Shown: positions 8,132-19,338, counted from the first letter of the stretch. The stretch: 64,000 nucleotides of DNA from Rhizobium sp. (GCA_027533385.1 JAPZUE010000009.1:1-64000), one strand, 5' to 3'. Notes: generated from the sequence alone by a model not told the origin. Translations and numbers: made by a program.

Positions 8132-9016
8132 ATGTCGCAGCCATCAGGCCAGACCAAACCCATGCAAGAGCTGATCGAGCGTCTCGATCTGGAAAAGCTG
8201 GAGGAAAATCTGTTTCGCGGCAGCAGTCCGCAGAACGGATGGCAGCGCGTGTTCGGCGGTCTCGTCATCGCGCAGGCCCTGATGGCGGCGCAGCGTTGCG
8301 TCGATCCGGATCGCATCGTGCATTCGCTGCATGCCTATTTCATGCGCCCAGGCGACCCTTCGATCCCGATCATCTACCAGGTCGAACGCATCCGGGACGG
8401 TTCCTCCTTCACCACGCGCCGGGTGGTGGCAATCCAGCACGGCAAGGCCATCTTCTCGATGTCGGCTTCGTTCCAGGTGGAAGAGCCGGGCTTCGATCAC
8501 CAGGTGGCGATTCCGAATGTGCCCGCACCGGAATCCCTGATGGGAGAGGCGGAATTCCGCGCCGCCTTCCTCGCGCAGGCGCCGGAGACGGTGAAGAAGT
8601 ACTGGGGACGCGAACGACCGATCGAGATCCGCCCGACGTCTTTGACGCATTATCTGTCGCGCGAAAAACTCGAGCCGGAAGCCCATATCTGGGTTCGCGC
8701 CTCGGGCATCGTTCCGGATGACAGGCATTATCAGGCCGCGATCCTTGCCTATCTTTCGGACATGACCTTGCTCGATACCTCGCTTTACGCCCATGGCACC
8801 TCGATCTTCGATCCGGAGCTGCAGGTGGCGAGCCTTGACCACGCCATGTGGTTCCACCGTCCCTGCCGGCTGGACGACTGGATCCTCTACACCCAGGACA
8901 GCCCAAGTGCTGCCGGCGCCCGCGGCATGACGCGTGGCAGCATTTTCACCCGGGATGGGCGGCTGATTGCGTCGGTGGCCCAGGAGGGCCTGATCCGCAA
9001 ACGGGCAAATGATTAA
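8132..9016 (+). CDS. tesB: Acyl-CoA thioesterase II
   Basis: A 294-residue double hot-dog thioesterase that hydrolyses medium and long acyl-CoAs. N-terminal family features are LFRGSSPQNGWQRVFGGLVIAQAL and LHAYFMRPGDPS, the latter around residues 70-80. The C-terminal hot-dog has SLDHAMWFHRPCRLDDW and ends with the typical SVAQEGLIR. Full length for the family. It stands between the divergent UbiH-type gene and the nitrogen-regulated glnK promoter, apparently as a single gene. Confidence 0.95.
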   Translation: MSQPSGQTKPMQELIERLDLEKLEENLFRGSSPQNGWQRVFGGLVIAQALMAAQRCVDPDRIVHSLHAYFMRPGDPSIPIIYQVERIRDGSSFTTRRVVAIQHGKAIFSMSASFQVEEPGFDHQVAIPNVPAPESLMGEAEFRAAFLAQAPETVKKYWGRERPIEIRPTSLTHYLSREKLEPEAHIWVRASGIVPDDRHYQAAILAYLSDMTLLDTSLYAHGTSIFDPELQVASLDHAMWFHRPCRLDDWILYTQDSPSAAGARGMTRGSIFTRDGRLIASVAQEGLIRKRAND

Positions 9017-9038
9017 ATCCTAGGCAATTGGGTTTTTT

Positions 9039-9055
9039 TGCGCTTTTTTTGTGCG
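9039..9055 (+). promoter_or_regulatory. Possible NtrC-binding site upstream of glnK
   Basis: TGCGC-N7-GTGCG at this place differs by one base per half from the NtrC pattern GCAC-N7-GTGC. It lies about 85 nt upstream of the sigma54 promoter element, a normal enhancer distance. A second GCAC/GTGC pair (9055-9065) has wrong spacing. Inference from pattern and position only. Confidence 0.42.
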
Positions 9056-9138
9056 CACATTGTGCATTCATTTGCCTGTTTCTTGGGTGAATGCGACAGA
9101 ACCTTTACATTTCAATAACTTATTGGGCTTCTTGAATC

Positions 9139-9154
9139 TGGCACGCCTTTTGAA
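9139..9154 (+). promoter_or_regulatory. Sigma54 (-24/-12) promoter of glnK-amtB
   Basis: TGGCACG-N4-TTGAA matches the RpoN consensus TGGCACG-N4-TTGCW except for one base in the -12 element. It lies 90 nt before the glnK start codon. Together with the downstream PII and ammonium transporter genes this indicates transcription under nitrogen limitation through NtrC and sigma54. Confidence 0.8.
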
Positions 9155-9162
9155 TGTCTTAG

Positions 9163-9582
<420 letters not shown>

Positions 9583-9609
9583 GAACGGCTGTAAGGGGAG
9601 TTTTTTCTG

Positions 9610-11043
<1,434 letters not shown>

Positions 11044-11079
11044 GATCCCTGACGGATCTCAACCTCTCAAATGCAGCAG

Positions 11080-11107
11080 CGCCCGGGTCTCATCGCCCGG
11101 GCGTTTT
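11080..11107 (+). terminator. Intrinsic terminator after amtB
   Basis: Perfect 8-bp GC stem CGCCCGGG (11080-11087) and CCCGGGCG (11096-11103), with an 8-nt loop, followed by TTTT. It lies 37 nt after the amtB stop and closes the glnK-amtB unit. Confidence 0.85.
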
Positions 11108-11142
11108 CTGTTTCCGACGCGGCATATGCCGCGGCTGCATGG

Positions 11143-11158
11143 TTAATGCACCATTAAC
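11143..11158 (+). promoter_or_regulatory. CtrA-type box upstream of ftsK
   Basis: TTAA-TGCACCA-TTAAC is a perfect match to the full CtrA recognition pattern TTAA-N7-TTAAC. It is centred about 95 nt upstream of the ftsK start codon, in the only intergenic space before this division gene. Direct reading of the motif; CtrA control of this gene is inference. Confidence 0.6.
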
Positions 11159-11245
11159 CCTCCATCCTGTAGGGTATCGGATGGATATCCCCGTGCTGAC
11201 AGGGGATCTGCAACCACCACCGGCAACAGGACGGACAGACATTCC

Positions 11246-13897
11246 ATGAGCAGAGGCCATTCCGCAGCGCTTCCGGAGCATTCCACCCGCTCCGCGTTGT
11301 CAGCGTTCCTGTTCCGTCAGTTTCTGGCCCTGACAGGGTTTGCGCTCTTCCTGCTGCTCGTGCTTGCCGTTGCGGCGCTTGCGACTTGGAACGTTTCCGA
11401 TCCGAGCCTTTCCTATGCGACGGAAAACGAGCCCACCAATATTCTCGGGCTTTCAGGCGCCGTCTTCGCGGACCTGATGATGCAGTTCTTCGGGCTTGGC
11501 AGCCTTCTGGCCCTGCTGCCGGTTCTGGCATGGTCCTTTGCGCTGATCGGCGGACGCAAGCTGAACCGTGTGCCTGCCCGTCTCGGCGCCTGGATCGGCG
11601 GCGCCCTGGTGGCTTCGGCCGCCGTCGGCTGCTTTCCGCCGCCGACTACCTGGCCGCTGCCGAGCGGAACAGGCGGCGTGCTCGGCGATCTCATCCTGCG
11701 GTTTCCGGCGCTTTTCATCGGCGCCTATCCGACCTCGACCTTTGCCATGATCCTTGGTGTCGTGCTCGCCCTGCCGGCGACCTGGCTGATGCTGTTTGCC
11801 GCCGGCATCGTCGGCAAGCCGGCCGAGGAAGCAGAGGATGACGAGCCGGTGGCGCCTCTTGTCCGCAGCAAGCCGAAGACCCCGGTCTTCGATGATGACG
11901 ATGAAGAGGATGAACGGGAAGGCCCGATCGCCGTCGTTATCGGTGCGGTCACGCACAACTGGTACACCACGCGGGCGCGCGTGCGGCGGCTGTTCGGCCT
12001 GACGTCCAACGACCGTCGCGACCGTGATTTCGAGCAGCCCTATGATTTCAACGATGACGAGTTCGGGACACTGAACGAGCCGGTGCGTGCCAAGGTGCCG
12101 CCGCTCAATGCGCGCGTCGAACCGTCGCTGGATGGCGCACCGCTGCGTCCGGCGGGCCGTTCGATTGTTTCGCCCCCGCCGATGTCGGCCGGCAATTTCG
12201 AGGACGAAGACGACGATTTCGATCTGGACGACCTTCCGCGGCCAGCCGGCATCCTGTCCGGTGATGGCATTCGGTCGACACCGGCCAAGGCAGGTGCCGC
12301 CTCGGCGCGCGTTGCTTCACCCGCCGCCCGGCCGAAGCCTGGCCCGCGTGTCGACCGCGATGCCCAGGGGTCGCTGCTGCGGCCGGATGGTTTCCAGCTG
12401 CCGTCCGTCCACCTCCTGGCCGAACCGCGGGCCGTGACCCGCGACGCGACGCTCTCGGCAGAGGCTCTGGAACACAATGCCCGCCTTCTGGAAGGTGTGC
12501 TCGACGACTTCGGCGTGAAGGGCGAGATCATCCATGTCCGCCCTGGCCCCGTCGTCACGCTTTACGAACTGGAGCCCGCACCGGGCATCAAGTCGTCGCG
12601 CGTCATCGGTCTTGCCGATGACATCGCCCGTTCGATGAGCGCGATCGCCGCCCGTGTCGCCGTTGTGCCCGGCCGCAATGCGATCGGCATCGAATTGCCG
12701 AACCAGACGCGCGAGACCGTCTATCTGCGCGAGTTGATCGGCAGCCGCGACTTCGACGGCAACAAGGCCAAGCTTGCCATGGCACTCGGCAAGACGATCG
12801 GCGGCGAACCCGTGATCGCCGATCTCGCCAAGATGCCGCATCTCTTGGTCGCCGGTACCACGGGTTCGGGTAAGTCTGTCGCGATCAACACGATGATCCT
12901 GTCGCTGCTCTACAAGATGACACCGGAGCAGTGCCGCCTGATCATGATCGACCCGAAGATGCTGGAACTCTCCGTCTATGACGGTATCCCGCATCTGCTC
13001 TCGCCTGTCGTCACCGACCCGAAGAAGGCTGTCGTTGCGCTCAAATGGACCGTCCGCGAGATGGAAGAGCGTTACAAGAAGATGTCGAAGATCGGCGTGC
13101 GCAACATCGATGGCTTCAATGCGCGTGTTGCTCAGGCCCTGGAAAAGGGCGAGGTTCTGACCCGCACCGTGCAGACCGGCTTTGATCGCCAGACGGGCGA
13201 AGCGATCTACGAAACGGAAGAATTCGACCTGCAGCCGCTGCCCTATATCGTCGTGATCATCGACGAAATGGCCGACCTGATGATGGTTGCCGGCAAGGAC
13301 ATCGAAGGTGCGGTGCAACGTCTCGCGCAGATGGCGCGTGCGGCGGGCATCCATGTCATCATGGCGACCCAGCGCCCCTCCGTCGACGTCATCACCGGTA
13401 CGATCAAGGCCAACTTTCCGACGCGTATTTCGTTCCAGGTCACGTCGAAGATCGACAGCCGTACGATCCTGGGCGAACAAGGCGCCGAGCAGCTGCTCGG
13501 CATGGGCGACATGCTCTATATGGCCGGCGGTGGGCGCATCCAGCGTGTCCACGGTCCGTTTGTCTCCGACCACGAGGTCGAGGAAATCGTGGCCTATCTG
13601 AAAACCCAGGGCTCGCCGCAATATCTGGAAGCCATCACCATCGACGACGACGAGGATGGCGAAGATGGCGGCGGCCCTGTTGGCACCGGCAATCTCGGCG
13701 AATCAGATGATCCATACGATCAGGCCGTGGCGATCGTCTTGCGCGACGGGAAGGCGTCCACCTCCTATGTGCAGCGTCGTCTCGGGATCGGCTATAACCG
13801 TGCCGCTTCGCTGATCGAGCGCATGGAGAAAGAGGGGATCATCGGCCCCGCAAACCATGCCGGAAAGCGTGAGATTCTTGTGCCGACGGAAGAGTGA
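11246..13897 (+). CDS. ftsK: DNA translocase FtsK
   Basis: An 883-residue septal DNA pump that segregates chromosome termini and activates XerCD recombination. The N-terminus has about four transmembrane helices (residues 25-190). An acidic, Pro-rich linker follows (about 195-400), then the motor. Walker A is GTTGSGKS at about residue 537, and Walker B is [10 protein letters not shown] at about residue 670. The C-terminal winged-helix gamma domain (about 815-883, with [18 protein letters not shown]) reads KOPS-type polarity sequences. All motifs are intact. Confidence 0.97.
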   Translation: MSRGHSAALPEHSTRSALSAFLFRQFLALTGFALFLLLVLAVAALATWNVSDPSLSYATENEPTNILGLSGAVFADLMMQFFGLGSLLALLPVLAWSFALIGGRKLNRVPARLGAWIGGALVASAAVGCFPPPTTWPLPSGTGGVLGDLILRFPALFIGAYPTSTFAMILGVVLALPATWLMLFAAGIVGKPAEEAEDDEPVAPLVRSKPKTPVFDDDDEEDEREGPIAVVIGAVTHNWYTTRARVRRLFGLTSNDRRDRDFEQPYDFNDDEFGTLNEPVRAKVPPLNARVEPSLDGAPLRPAGRSIVSPPPMSAGNFEDEDDDFDLDDLPRPAGILSGDGIRSTPAKAGAASARVASPAARPKPGPRVDRDAQGSLLRPDGFQLPSVHLLAEPRAVTRDATLSAEALEHNARLLEGVLDDFGVKGEIIHVRPGPVVTLYELEPAPGIKSSRVIGLADDIARSMSAIAARVAVVPGRNAIGIELPNQTRETVYLRELIGSRDFDGNKAKLAMALGKTIGGEPVIADLAKMPHLLVAGTTGSGKSVAINTMILSLLYKMTPEQCRLIMIDPKMLELSVYDGIPHLLSPVVTDPKKAVVALKWTVREMEERYKKMSKIGVRNIDGFNARVAQALEKGEVLTRTVQTGFDRQTGEAIYETEEFDLQPLPYIVVIIDEMADLMMVAGKDIEGAVQRLAQMARAAGIHVIMATQRPSVDVITGTIKANFPTRISFQVTSKIDSRTILGEQGAEQLLGMGDMLYMAGGGRIQRVHGPFVSDHEVEEIVAYLKTQGSPQYLEAITIDDDEDGEDGGGPVGTGNLGESDDPYDQAVAIVLRDGKASTSYVQRRLGIGYNRAASLIERMEKEGIIGPANHAGKREILVPTEE

Positions 13898-14022
13898 ACG
13901 TCACATGGTCCGTTGATGGAACAACAGGACCTCAAGACGAGTTGCCGCAGCGGCAGGGGCGTTGATGGCCATGAAGCCGCCGCCTTTTTCGGCGAAACCG
14001 AAAGCATATGAAGGAGCATACC

Positions 14023-14676
14023 ATGACACAGATGAAAGAACGCGACGCCCAGCAGTCGATGATGGCCAGCCGTCGCCAGTTCGTGCTTGGGACGGCTGCG
14101 GTCATGGCCTGCGCGGCAATGCCGTTTCCCGTGCTGGCCGCAACGGGTGCGGCGCAGCAGATCGCCGACCACTTCTCGAGCGTGAAGACGATGATGGGCG
14201 AATTCGTGCAGTTCGGTCCGCGCGGCGAACAGACGGGCGGCAAGTTCTTTATCGAACGGCCCGGCAAGCTGCGTTTCAACTACGAGAAGCCGTCGCCGAT
14301 GCGCGTGATTTCCGACGGCAAGAACGTCGTCATCGGCAATACCAAGCTGAAGACCTGGGACCTCTATCCGCTCAACAAGACGCCGCTCAGCCTGCTCTTG
14401 GCCGACCGCATCGATCTCGGCAATCAGATGGTGCGCGATGTGAAGCAGGAAGCGGACCTGACGACGATCGTGCTGGGAGACCGGACGATCTTCGGGGATT
14501 CGACGATTACCCTGATGTTCGATCCCAAGAGCTTCGAGCTGCGCCAGTGGACGATCACGGATGTGCAGAAGAAGGATACGTCGGTGATGATCTTCAACGT
14601 GCAGAGCGGCGTGCAGTTCGACCCGAGCGTCTTCGAAATTCCCTATGCGGAAGTGCACGGCCAGAAGCGCGGCTGA
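14023..14676 (+). CDS. lolA: Outer-membrane lipoprotein carrier protein LolA family
   Basis: A 217-residue periplasmic protein of the LolA-like fold. A start at ATG 14023 is fixed by a consensus AAGGAG (14011-14016) six bases upstream; the ATG at 14008 lies before that site. The signal peptide carries twin arginines in SRRQFVLG followed by a hydrophobic stretch and VLAA, so Tat export is plausible. The body has GEFVQFGPRGEQTGGKFFIERPGKLRFNYE in short LolA-typical blocks. It would ferry lipoproteins from LolCDE to the outer membrane. Confidence 0.92.
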   Translation: MTQMKERDAQQSMMASRRQFVLGTAAVMACAAMPFPVLAATGAAQQIADHFSSVKTMMGEFVQFGPRGEQTGGKFFIERPGKLRFNYEKPSPMRVISDGKNVVIGNTKLKTWDLYPLNKTPLSLLLADRIDLGNQMVRDVKQEADLTTIVLGDRTIFGDSTITLMFDPKSFELRQWTITDVQKKDTSVMIFNVQSGVQFDPSVFEIPYAEVHGQKRG

Positions 14677-14794
14677 TCCTGGTTCGATGTCTGATTGTGG
14701 AGAAGGTGGCGTGTTGAAGATGGCACGCCGCCTTTTCCTGTTCAGGAGGCCGCAAATCTCCTAAGAGGCGGAACTGGACAGGAAGGGACCGCCC

Positions 14795-15601
14795 ATGAGC
14801 CTTGCAATCTCCACGTGGAACATCAACTCGGTCAGGCTGCGCCTGCCGATCGTTGTCGACTTTCTCGAGCGGGTGAACCCTGACATCCTGTGCCTGCAGG
14901 AGATCAAGTGCCAGAACGATCAGTTTCCGGCAGCGGAGATCGCCGAGCTCGGCTACTCGAACATCGTCATCCACGGCCAGAAGGGCTATCACGGTGTGGC
15001 GATCTGCTCGAAGCTGCCCTTGGCGGAAGATCATCGCCAGGACTATTGTGGCGTCGGCGACAGCCGCCATATCTCGGCGATCTTCGAGTGGGCGGGCCGG
15101 CGGATCCGGCTGCACAATTTCTACGTCCCTGCCGGCGGCGATGAACCGAACCGCGAGGTGAACCCGAAATTCGGCCACAAGCTGGATTTCGTCGAGGAGA
15201 TGAAGGCGCTTTCTGCCGAGGCCGAGCCGAACACCGCTTCGATCCTTGTCGGCGATCTCAACATCGCGCCGCTCGAGCATGATGTCTGGTCGCACAAGCA
15301 GATGCTGAAGATCGTCAGCCACACGCCGATCGAGACCGAAGGCCTGCTCGACATCATGCGGCAGGGCAATTGGGTGGATCTCATGCGTCAGCATGTCCCG
15401 GCATCGGAGAAGCTCTACACCTGGTGGAGCTACAGGGCGAAGGACTGGGCGGCGGCGGATCGCGGCCGGCGTCTCGACCACATCTGGTCGTCGGCTGATC
15501 TTGCCCCGCTTCTTGCCCGTGTCGATGTCCTCAAGGAAGCCAGAGGCTGGAACCAGCCTTCGGATCATGTGCCCGTCACGGCCTACTTCAAGGCCCCATA
15601 G
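14795..15601 (+). CDS. xthA: Exodeoxyribonuclease III
   Basis: A 268-residue AP endonuclease/3' exonuclease of the EEP fold, acting in base-excision repair. Catalytic signatures are all visible: WNINSVR at the N-terminus, LQEIKC (metal-binding Glu34), GDLNIAP (Asp/Asn), RLDHIW and the C-terminal SDHVPV with the catalytic His. It converges on the cyclic-nucleotide-binding gene. Confidence 0.96.
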   Translation: MSLAISTWNINSVRLRLPIVVDFLERVNPDILCLQEIKCQNDQFPAAEIAELGYSNIVIHGQKGYHGVAICSKLPLAEDHRQDYCGVGDSRHISAIFEWAGRRIRLHNFYVPAGGDEPNREVNPKFGHKLDFVEEMKALSAEAEPNTASILVGDLNIAPLEHDVWSHKQMLKIVSHTPIETEGLLDIMRQGNWVDLMRQHVPASEKLYTWWSYRAKDWAAADRGRRLDHIWSSADLAPLLARVDVLKEARGWNQPSDHVPVTAYFKAP

Positions 15602-15623
15602 CCGGCGATAGACAGCGGGCTTT

Positions 15624-16079
15624 TCAGGAGAATTTTGGTGACAGTGCCTCGGCACCGTCGATCAGGGCGGCAAGCGACTGCTTGATGCGGCCTTCGACCT
15701 GGCGCGCCATCTGGGGATATTCCTCGAGCAGGCGGTGGAACAGGGCGCGCGTGATCCTGATGACATCGACGTCGTCGACAGCGACTGCCGTGTACTTGCG
15801 CTCGACCATGGTGATCAGTGCGAGCTCGGAGAGCATCACGCCTGGCCCGACACGGGCCTCCAAGTGCGGCTTGCCGTCGCGTCCGATGACGTAAAGCTCG
15901 ATGTCGCCCTTCGATACGACATAGGCGCATTCGGCCGGTGCCTTCTCGCGAAACAGGGCCTGACCTGCAGCCACCTGGCGATGTTCTGCGCCGAAAGCGA
16001 TCAGCCGGAGCTGATCCTTGTCCAGGCCGGAAAAGAGCGGCAGGGCCGACAGAAGCTCGATATCGTCGCTGAGTGACAT
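15624..16079 (-). CDS. Cyclic-nucleotide-binding (CNBD/Crp-like) domain protein
   Basis: A 151-residue protein made of one cyclic-nucleotide-binding domain (residues about 15-125). It has the phosphate-binding cassette region PGVMLSELALIT. There is no helix-turn-helix, so it is not a DNA-binding Crp/Fnr regulator in itself. The frame is open upstream to 16172, but ATG 16079 (MSLSDDIEL) gives the usual length and has a GGGAAAA stretch before it. It lies 117 nt downstream of the response-regulator gene on the same strand. The same pairing is known in Brucella (OtpR/CenR next to a cAMP-binding subunit-like protein), which suggests a functional link. Confidence 0.88.
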   Translation of the reverse strand: MSLSDDIELLSALPLFSGLDKDQLRLIAFGAEHRQVAAGQALFREKAPAECAYVVSKGDIELYVIGRDGKPHLEARVGPGVMLSELALITMVERKYTAVAVDDVDVIRITRALFHRLLEEYPQMARQVEGRIKQSLAALIDGAEALSPKFS

Positions 16080-16196
16080 GGCGTTTTCCCGATCGGCCGG
16101 ATTTCGCTGCTCCGGCCGTGGTCCGTGCATAACGCAAAACGGGGATGAAGACGACCCGTCGGCCCGTCTCATCCCCGCAGCAATGCACGCCTGTGC

Positions 16197-16880
16197 TCAG
16201 GGAACGATCTTGTAGCCGCCGTTTTCGGTGACCAGGATCTCGGCGTTCGACGGATCGCGCTCGATCTTCTGGCGCAGACGGTAAACGTGCGTTTCCAGCG
16301 TGTGGGTCGTCACGCCCGAATTGTAGCCCCACACTTCTTCCAGCAGGACGTCGCGGGTCACCACCTTCTGGCCAGCGCGGTAGAGATAGCGGATGATCGC
16401 GGATTCCTTTTCGGTCAGGCGGATCTTCTTGCCGTCTTCCGTGGTCAGAAGCTTCTGGCTCGGCTTGAAGAGATAGGGGCCTACCCCGAACGTCGCGTCT
16501 TCGCTTTGCTCGAACTGGCGCAGCTGCGCCCGGATACGGGCCAACAGAACCGCGAAGCGGAACGGCTTCGTCACGTAGTCGTTGGCGCCTGCCTCAAGGC
16601 CGAGGATCGTATCGGAATCCGTGTCGTGCCCGGTCAACATGATCACCGGAGACTTGAAGCCGCCCTTGCGCAGCAGCTTCACGGCTTCCCGTCCATCCAT
16701 GTCGGGCAGGCCCACATCCATGATCATCAGATCGACCTGGGCCGTCTTGGCTGTCTGCATGGCACGGGTGGCGTTGCTCTCCTGCAGGAGCGAGAACTCT
16801 TCATAGAGCGAGAGCTGCTCGACCAGGATCTGCCTCAGATCGTCGTCATCATCTACCAGCAGAATGGTCCGCGTCGTCAT
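16197..16880 (-). CDS. OmpR-class response regulator (probable CenR/OtpR orthologue)
   Basis: A 227-residue two-component regulator. The receiver domain (about 1-120) has the acidic pocket DDDDD at 11-15, the phospho-acceptor Asp in MIMDVGLPDMDG, the Thr in MLTGHD and Lys in VTKPF. The winged-helix domain (about 130-225) has RLTEKESAIIRYL and THTLETHVYRLRQKIE. No histidine kinase gene is adjacent. The neighbourhood (cyclic-nucleotide-binding protein, exonuclease III) is like that of the envelope regulator OtpR/CenR of Brucella. The orthology is inferred from context and overall look, not from an alignment. Confidence 0.9.
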   Translation of the reverse strand: MTTRTILLVDDDDDLRQILVEQLSLYEEFSLLQESNATRAMQTAKTAQVDLMIMDVGLPDMDGREAVKLLRKGGFKSPVIMLTGHDTDSDTILGLEAGANDYVTKPFRFAVLLARIRAQLRQFEQSEDATFGVGPYLFKPSQKLLTTEDGKKIRLTEKESAIIRYLYRAGQKVVTRDVLLEEVWGYNSGVTTHTLETHVYRLRQKIERDPSNAEILVTENGGYKIVP

Positions 16881-17004
16881 CCGTCATCCTTCCAGGTTGG
16901 TCCCATCCTCGGGTCTTGCTGCCCAAGTACACCGCATGTAAGCCTAACTCGCAGCCGTTTAAGGGCTATGAATACAACAATATTCACGAAGAAGGCAAAA
17001 AGTC

Positions 17005-17562
17005 GTGACCAAGAGGCGGGCTCCGGTGGAAAAGGCTGGAAAGGCGGTCAATCGGCTTCTGGTTCGGCCTCGGCCCGGCAATCAACGCCAGGCGATCCTT
17101 CAGGCGGGCTCGCTGACCTTTCGCGCCGCTCTGGGGCGCAGCGGCCGCACAAGCCGCAAGCGCGAGGGCGATGGCGCAACCCCGATCGCCGTCATGCCGA
17201 TCCTGTTCGGCTATCGGCGCGGCGATCGAGGACCGCTGCCGGCAACGCCGCTTGCCATGCGCCGATCGCGCACCGACATGCTCTGGTGTGACGCGGTCAG
17301 CGACCCGAACTATAATCGGCCCGTGCGAGCGCCGTTCGGCCCGAGCCACGAAAAACTCGCGCGTGCCGACGAGCTCTACGACGTCTGCCTCGTTCTCGAC
17401 TGGAATCTCCGCTGTCGCAAGCGCAGATGCGGCTCCGCCATCTTCTTTCACATTGCCAGACCCGGCTACACCCCAACAGAAGGGTGCGTGGCCATCAGCC
17501 TTCGCGACATGCGACGGCTGCTCCCGCATCTGAGTTCACGGACCCTGCTTCAGGTTCTCTGA
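17005..17562 (+). CDS. L,D-transpeptidase (YkuD) family protein without signal peptide
   Basis: A 185-residue protein with a GTG start. It carries the YkuD signature as FFHIARPGYTPTEGCVAIS near residues 147-165, which is the HXn(S/T)xGC pattern with catalytic Cys at about 161. Upstream family landmarks are GDGATPI and the PNYNRPV stretch. The N-terminus is basic (MTKRRAPVEKAGK) and has no hydrophobic export signal, although YkuD enzymes normally crosslink peptidoglycan in the periplasm. Export by another route, an undetected start, or a cytoplasmic substrate are all open. Divergent from the response-regulator gene. Confidence 0.85.
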   Translation: MTKRRAPVEKAGKAVNRLLVRPRPGNQRQAILQAGSLTFRAALGRSGRTSRKREGDGATPIAVMPILFGYRRGDRGPLPATPLAMRRSRTDMLWCDAVSDPNYNRPVRAPFGPSHEKLARADELYDVCLVLDWNLRCRKRRCGSAIFFHIARPGYTPTEGCVAISLRDMRRLLPHLSSRTLLQVL

Positions 17563-17712
17563 TCGCAACTTCAGGCATTTTGACCGTCCGTCCTCTTTCA
17601 TCCATGCCCTGGCGGCCTAAATAGAGGACGCGGACGGCACATTTTCCTCTTCGCCCCTGCCACCGGTTTCGCGCTTCAGCGCAGACACATTCCGATCCGG
17701 AGATATCAGCAG

Positions 17713-18543
17713 ATGACAGAACAGACTTATATTGCCCTGAATGATGGCGCTCGCATTCCCCAGGTGGGGCTTGGCGTCTGGCAGACGCCCAATGATGAAG
17801 CCGCTCCTGCGGTCAAGGCCGCTCTCCACGCCGGTTATCGGCATGTCGATACGGCGGCAGTCTATGAAAACGAGGAGGGTGTCGGCGAAGGTATCCGTCA
17901 GTCTGGCATCTCCCGTTCGGAGATTTACCTCACGACCAAGCTCTGGAACACCGAACAAGGCTACGACCAGACCCTTCGTGCGTTCGACGCCAGCCTGAAG
18001 CGCCTGGGCACGGACTATGTCGATCTCTATCTGATCCATTGGCCGTCACCGCATCGTGGCCTGTTTGTCGACACCTGGAAAGCCTTCCTGAAGCTGAAGG
18101 AAGAAGGCCGCGTCAAATCGATCGGGGTTTCGAATTTCTATCCGGAGCATATCGAGAAGATCGTGGCCGAAACCGGTGTCGTTCCGGTGATCAACCAGAT
18201 CGAGCTGCATCCGGACTTCCAGCAGCGCGAAGCCCGCGCATTCCACGACAAGCACCGCATCGTGACCCAGTCCTGGAGCCCTCTCGGCCAGGGCAAGCTG
18301 CTCGGTCATCCGGTGATCGCCGAGATCGCCAACAAACTGGGTCGTAGCCCGGCGCAGGTCATCATCCGGTGGCACATCGACAATGGTCTCGTGGTCATTC
18401 CGAAATCGGTCACGCCGTCGCGCATCGTCGAAAACTTCCAGGTCTTCGATTTCAAGCTGTCGGGCGAGGATCTCGCCAAGCTGAATGGTCTGGATGAAGC
18501 AGGGGCCCGCATCGGGCCGGATCCGAAGACGGCGACCTTCTGA
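17713..18543 (+). CDS. Aldo/keto reductase
   Basis: A 276-residue NAD(P)H-dependent (alpha/beta)8-barrel reductase, AKR5-like. The catalytic tetrad is recognisable: Asp and Tyr in HVDTAAVYENEEGVG (about residues 45-58), Lys in LTTKLWN and His in LIHWPSP. The C-terminal cofactor-binding segment is VVIPKSVTPSRIVENF. Members reduce small carbonyls such as 2,5-diketo-gluconate or methylglyoxal; the substrate here is unknown. It ends at a bidirectional terminator shared with the SnoaL-like gene. Confidence 0.93.
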   Translation: MTEQTYIALNDGARIPQVGLGVWQTPNDEAAPAVKAALHAGYRHVDTAAVYENEEGVGEGIRQSGISRSEIYLTTKLWNTEQGYDQTLRAFDASLKRLGTDYVDLYLIHWPSPHRGLFVDTWKAFLKLKEEGRVKSIGVSNFYPEHIEKIVAETGVVPVINQIELHPDFQQREARAFHDKHRIVTQSWSPLGQGKLLGHPVIAEIANKLGRSPAQVIIRWHIDNGLVVIPKSVTPSRIVENFQVFDFKLSGEDLAKLNGLDEAGARIGPDPKTATF

Positions 18544-18571
18544 TCCGCTTTGAGTAAGCTCACTTGAAGTA

Positions 18572-18608
18572 CGGGCCGCGTTCCAAGGGAGAGCGGCCCG
18601 ATTTCTGT
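18572..18608. terminator. Bidirectional terminator between convergent genes
   Basis: Perfect 8-bp stem CGGGCCGC (18572-18579) and GCGGCCCG (18593-18600) followed by ATTTCTGTTT. It lies between the aldo/keto reductase stop and the stop of the opposing SnoaL-like gene. Confidence 0.7.
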
Positions 18609-19115
18609 TTACTCCTTGACAGCCGAATCCCAATGTTCGTCGGCCTTACCGTCAACAATGCGCCAAGTGTCATACCATGTCGTGGTGTAGGTCTTCGACG
18701 GATCCTTCGGGTCCTTCTCTTCTCTGACAATCGCCACAGTAACGAGATCTCCCTCGGCAGTTACGAAAGCGACGGGCGTCGATAGCTTGTCGGGGATCGG
18801 CTTCTTCTCGACCTGAAGCACTTCCGTGAAGAATTGGACCACGGTATCGCGACCCGACGGGACATTCGGGTTGTGCTGGATGTAACGTTCGGTGAGGAAC
18901 TGGTCGGCTTTGTCCCAATGGCCGGCTTCCAGCAAGTCGCGCATGATGTGGTAAACCACCTGCTTATTGGCATGCAGCTGCGGGTCGGTGCTCGTGAAGA
19001 GCGCTTCCTTATCGACCGCCGCGACGACGGGTTCCTGCGCCGAGGCGGCAAGCGGAGTCATGGCCCCGGTAATCAGGGCGAATGCAAGCAGGGCATGCTT
19101 AGGTTTGAAGGGCAT
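18609..19115 (-). CDS. SnoaL-like / NTF2-fold exported protein
   Basis: A 168-residue protein with a cleavable Sec signal (MPFKPKHALLAFALITGAM, cleavage near AASAQEP). A SnoaL-like cone fold follows, with YIQHNPNVPSGRDTVVQFF and WYDTWRIVDGKADEHWD, the typical family blocks. The second ATG (19115) has AAAGGA six bases before it, whereas the ATG at 19121 abuts that site. The frame is open farther upstream, but those residues are not family-like. Enzymatic role unknown. Divergent from the amino-acid ABC genes. Confidence 0.87.
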   Translation of the reverse strand: MPFKPKHALLAFALITGAMTPLAASAQEPVVAAVDKEALFTSTDPQLHANKQVVYHIMRDLLEAGHWDKADQFLTERYIQHNPNVPSGRDTVVQFFTEVLQVEKKPIPDKLSTPVAFVTAEGDLVTVAIVREEKDPKDPSKTYTTTWYDTWRIVDGKADEHWDSAVKE

Positions 19116-19338
19116 GATCATTCCTTTTGTTGGCGGATAGCCTGAGAGCTGAAGCCCAGAAATAGGAAGCCACCCGGCTTGCTGAAAGAAGGCAGTTTTT
19201 TCGGATATGGTCAGTAAAATAGAACCAACCAGGCGTAGTTCCGCACTAGAATTGCATCCTGTTTCATCAGGAACTCCGCTTCTTGCCAGCGGGGAACAAG
19301 ATGTGACACTGTAGCCTGCCACAATTTGGGAGAATTCC

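Noticed and set aside
9052..9066. Second NtrC site TGCGCACATTGTGCA
   Set aside because: Half-sites are 3 bp apart instead of 7; the site at 9039-9055 fits better.
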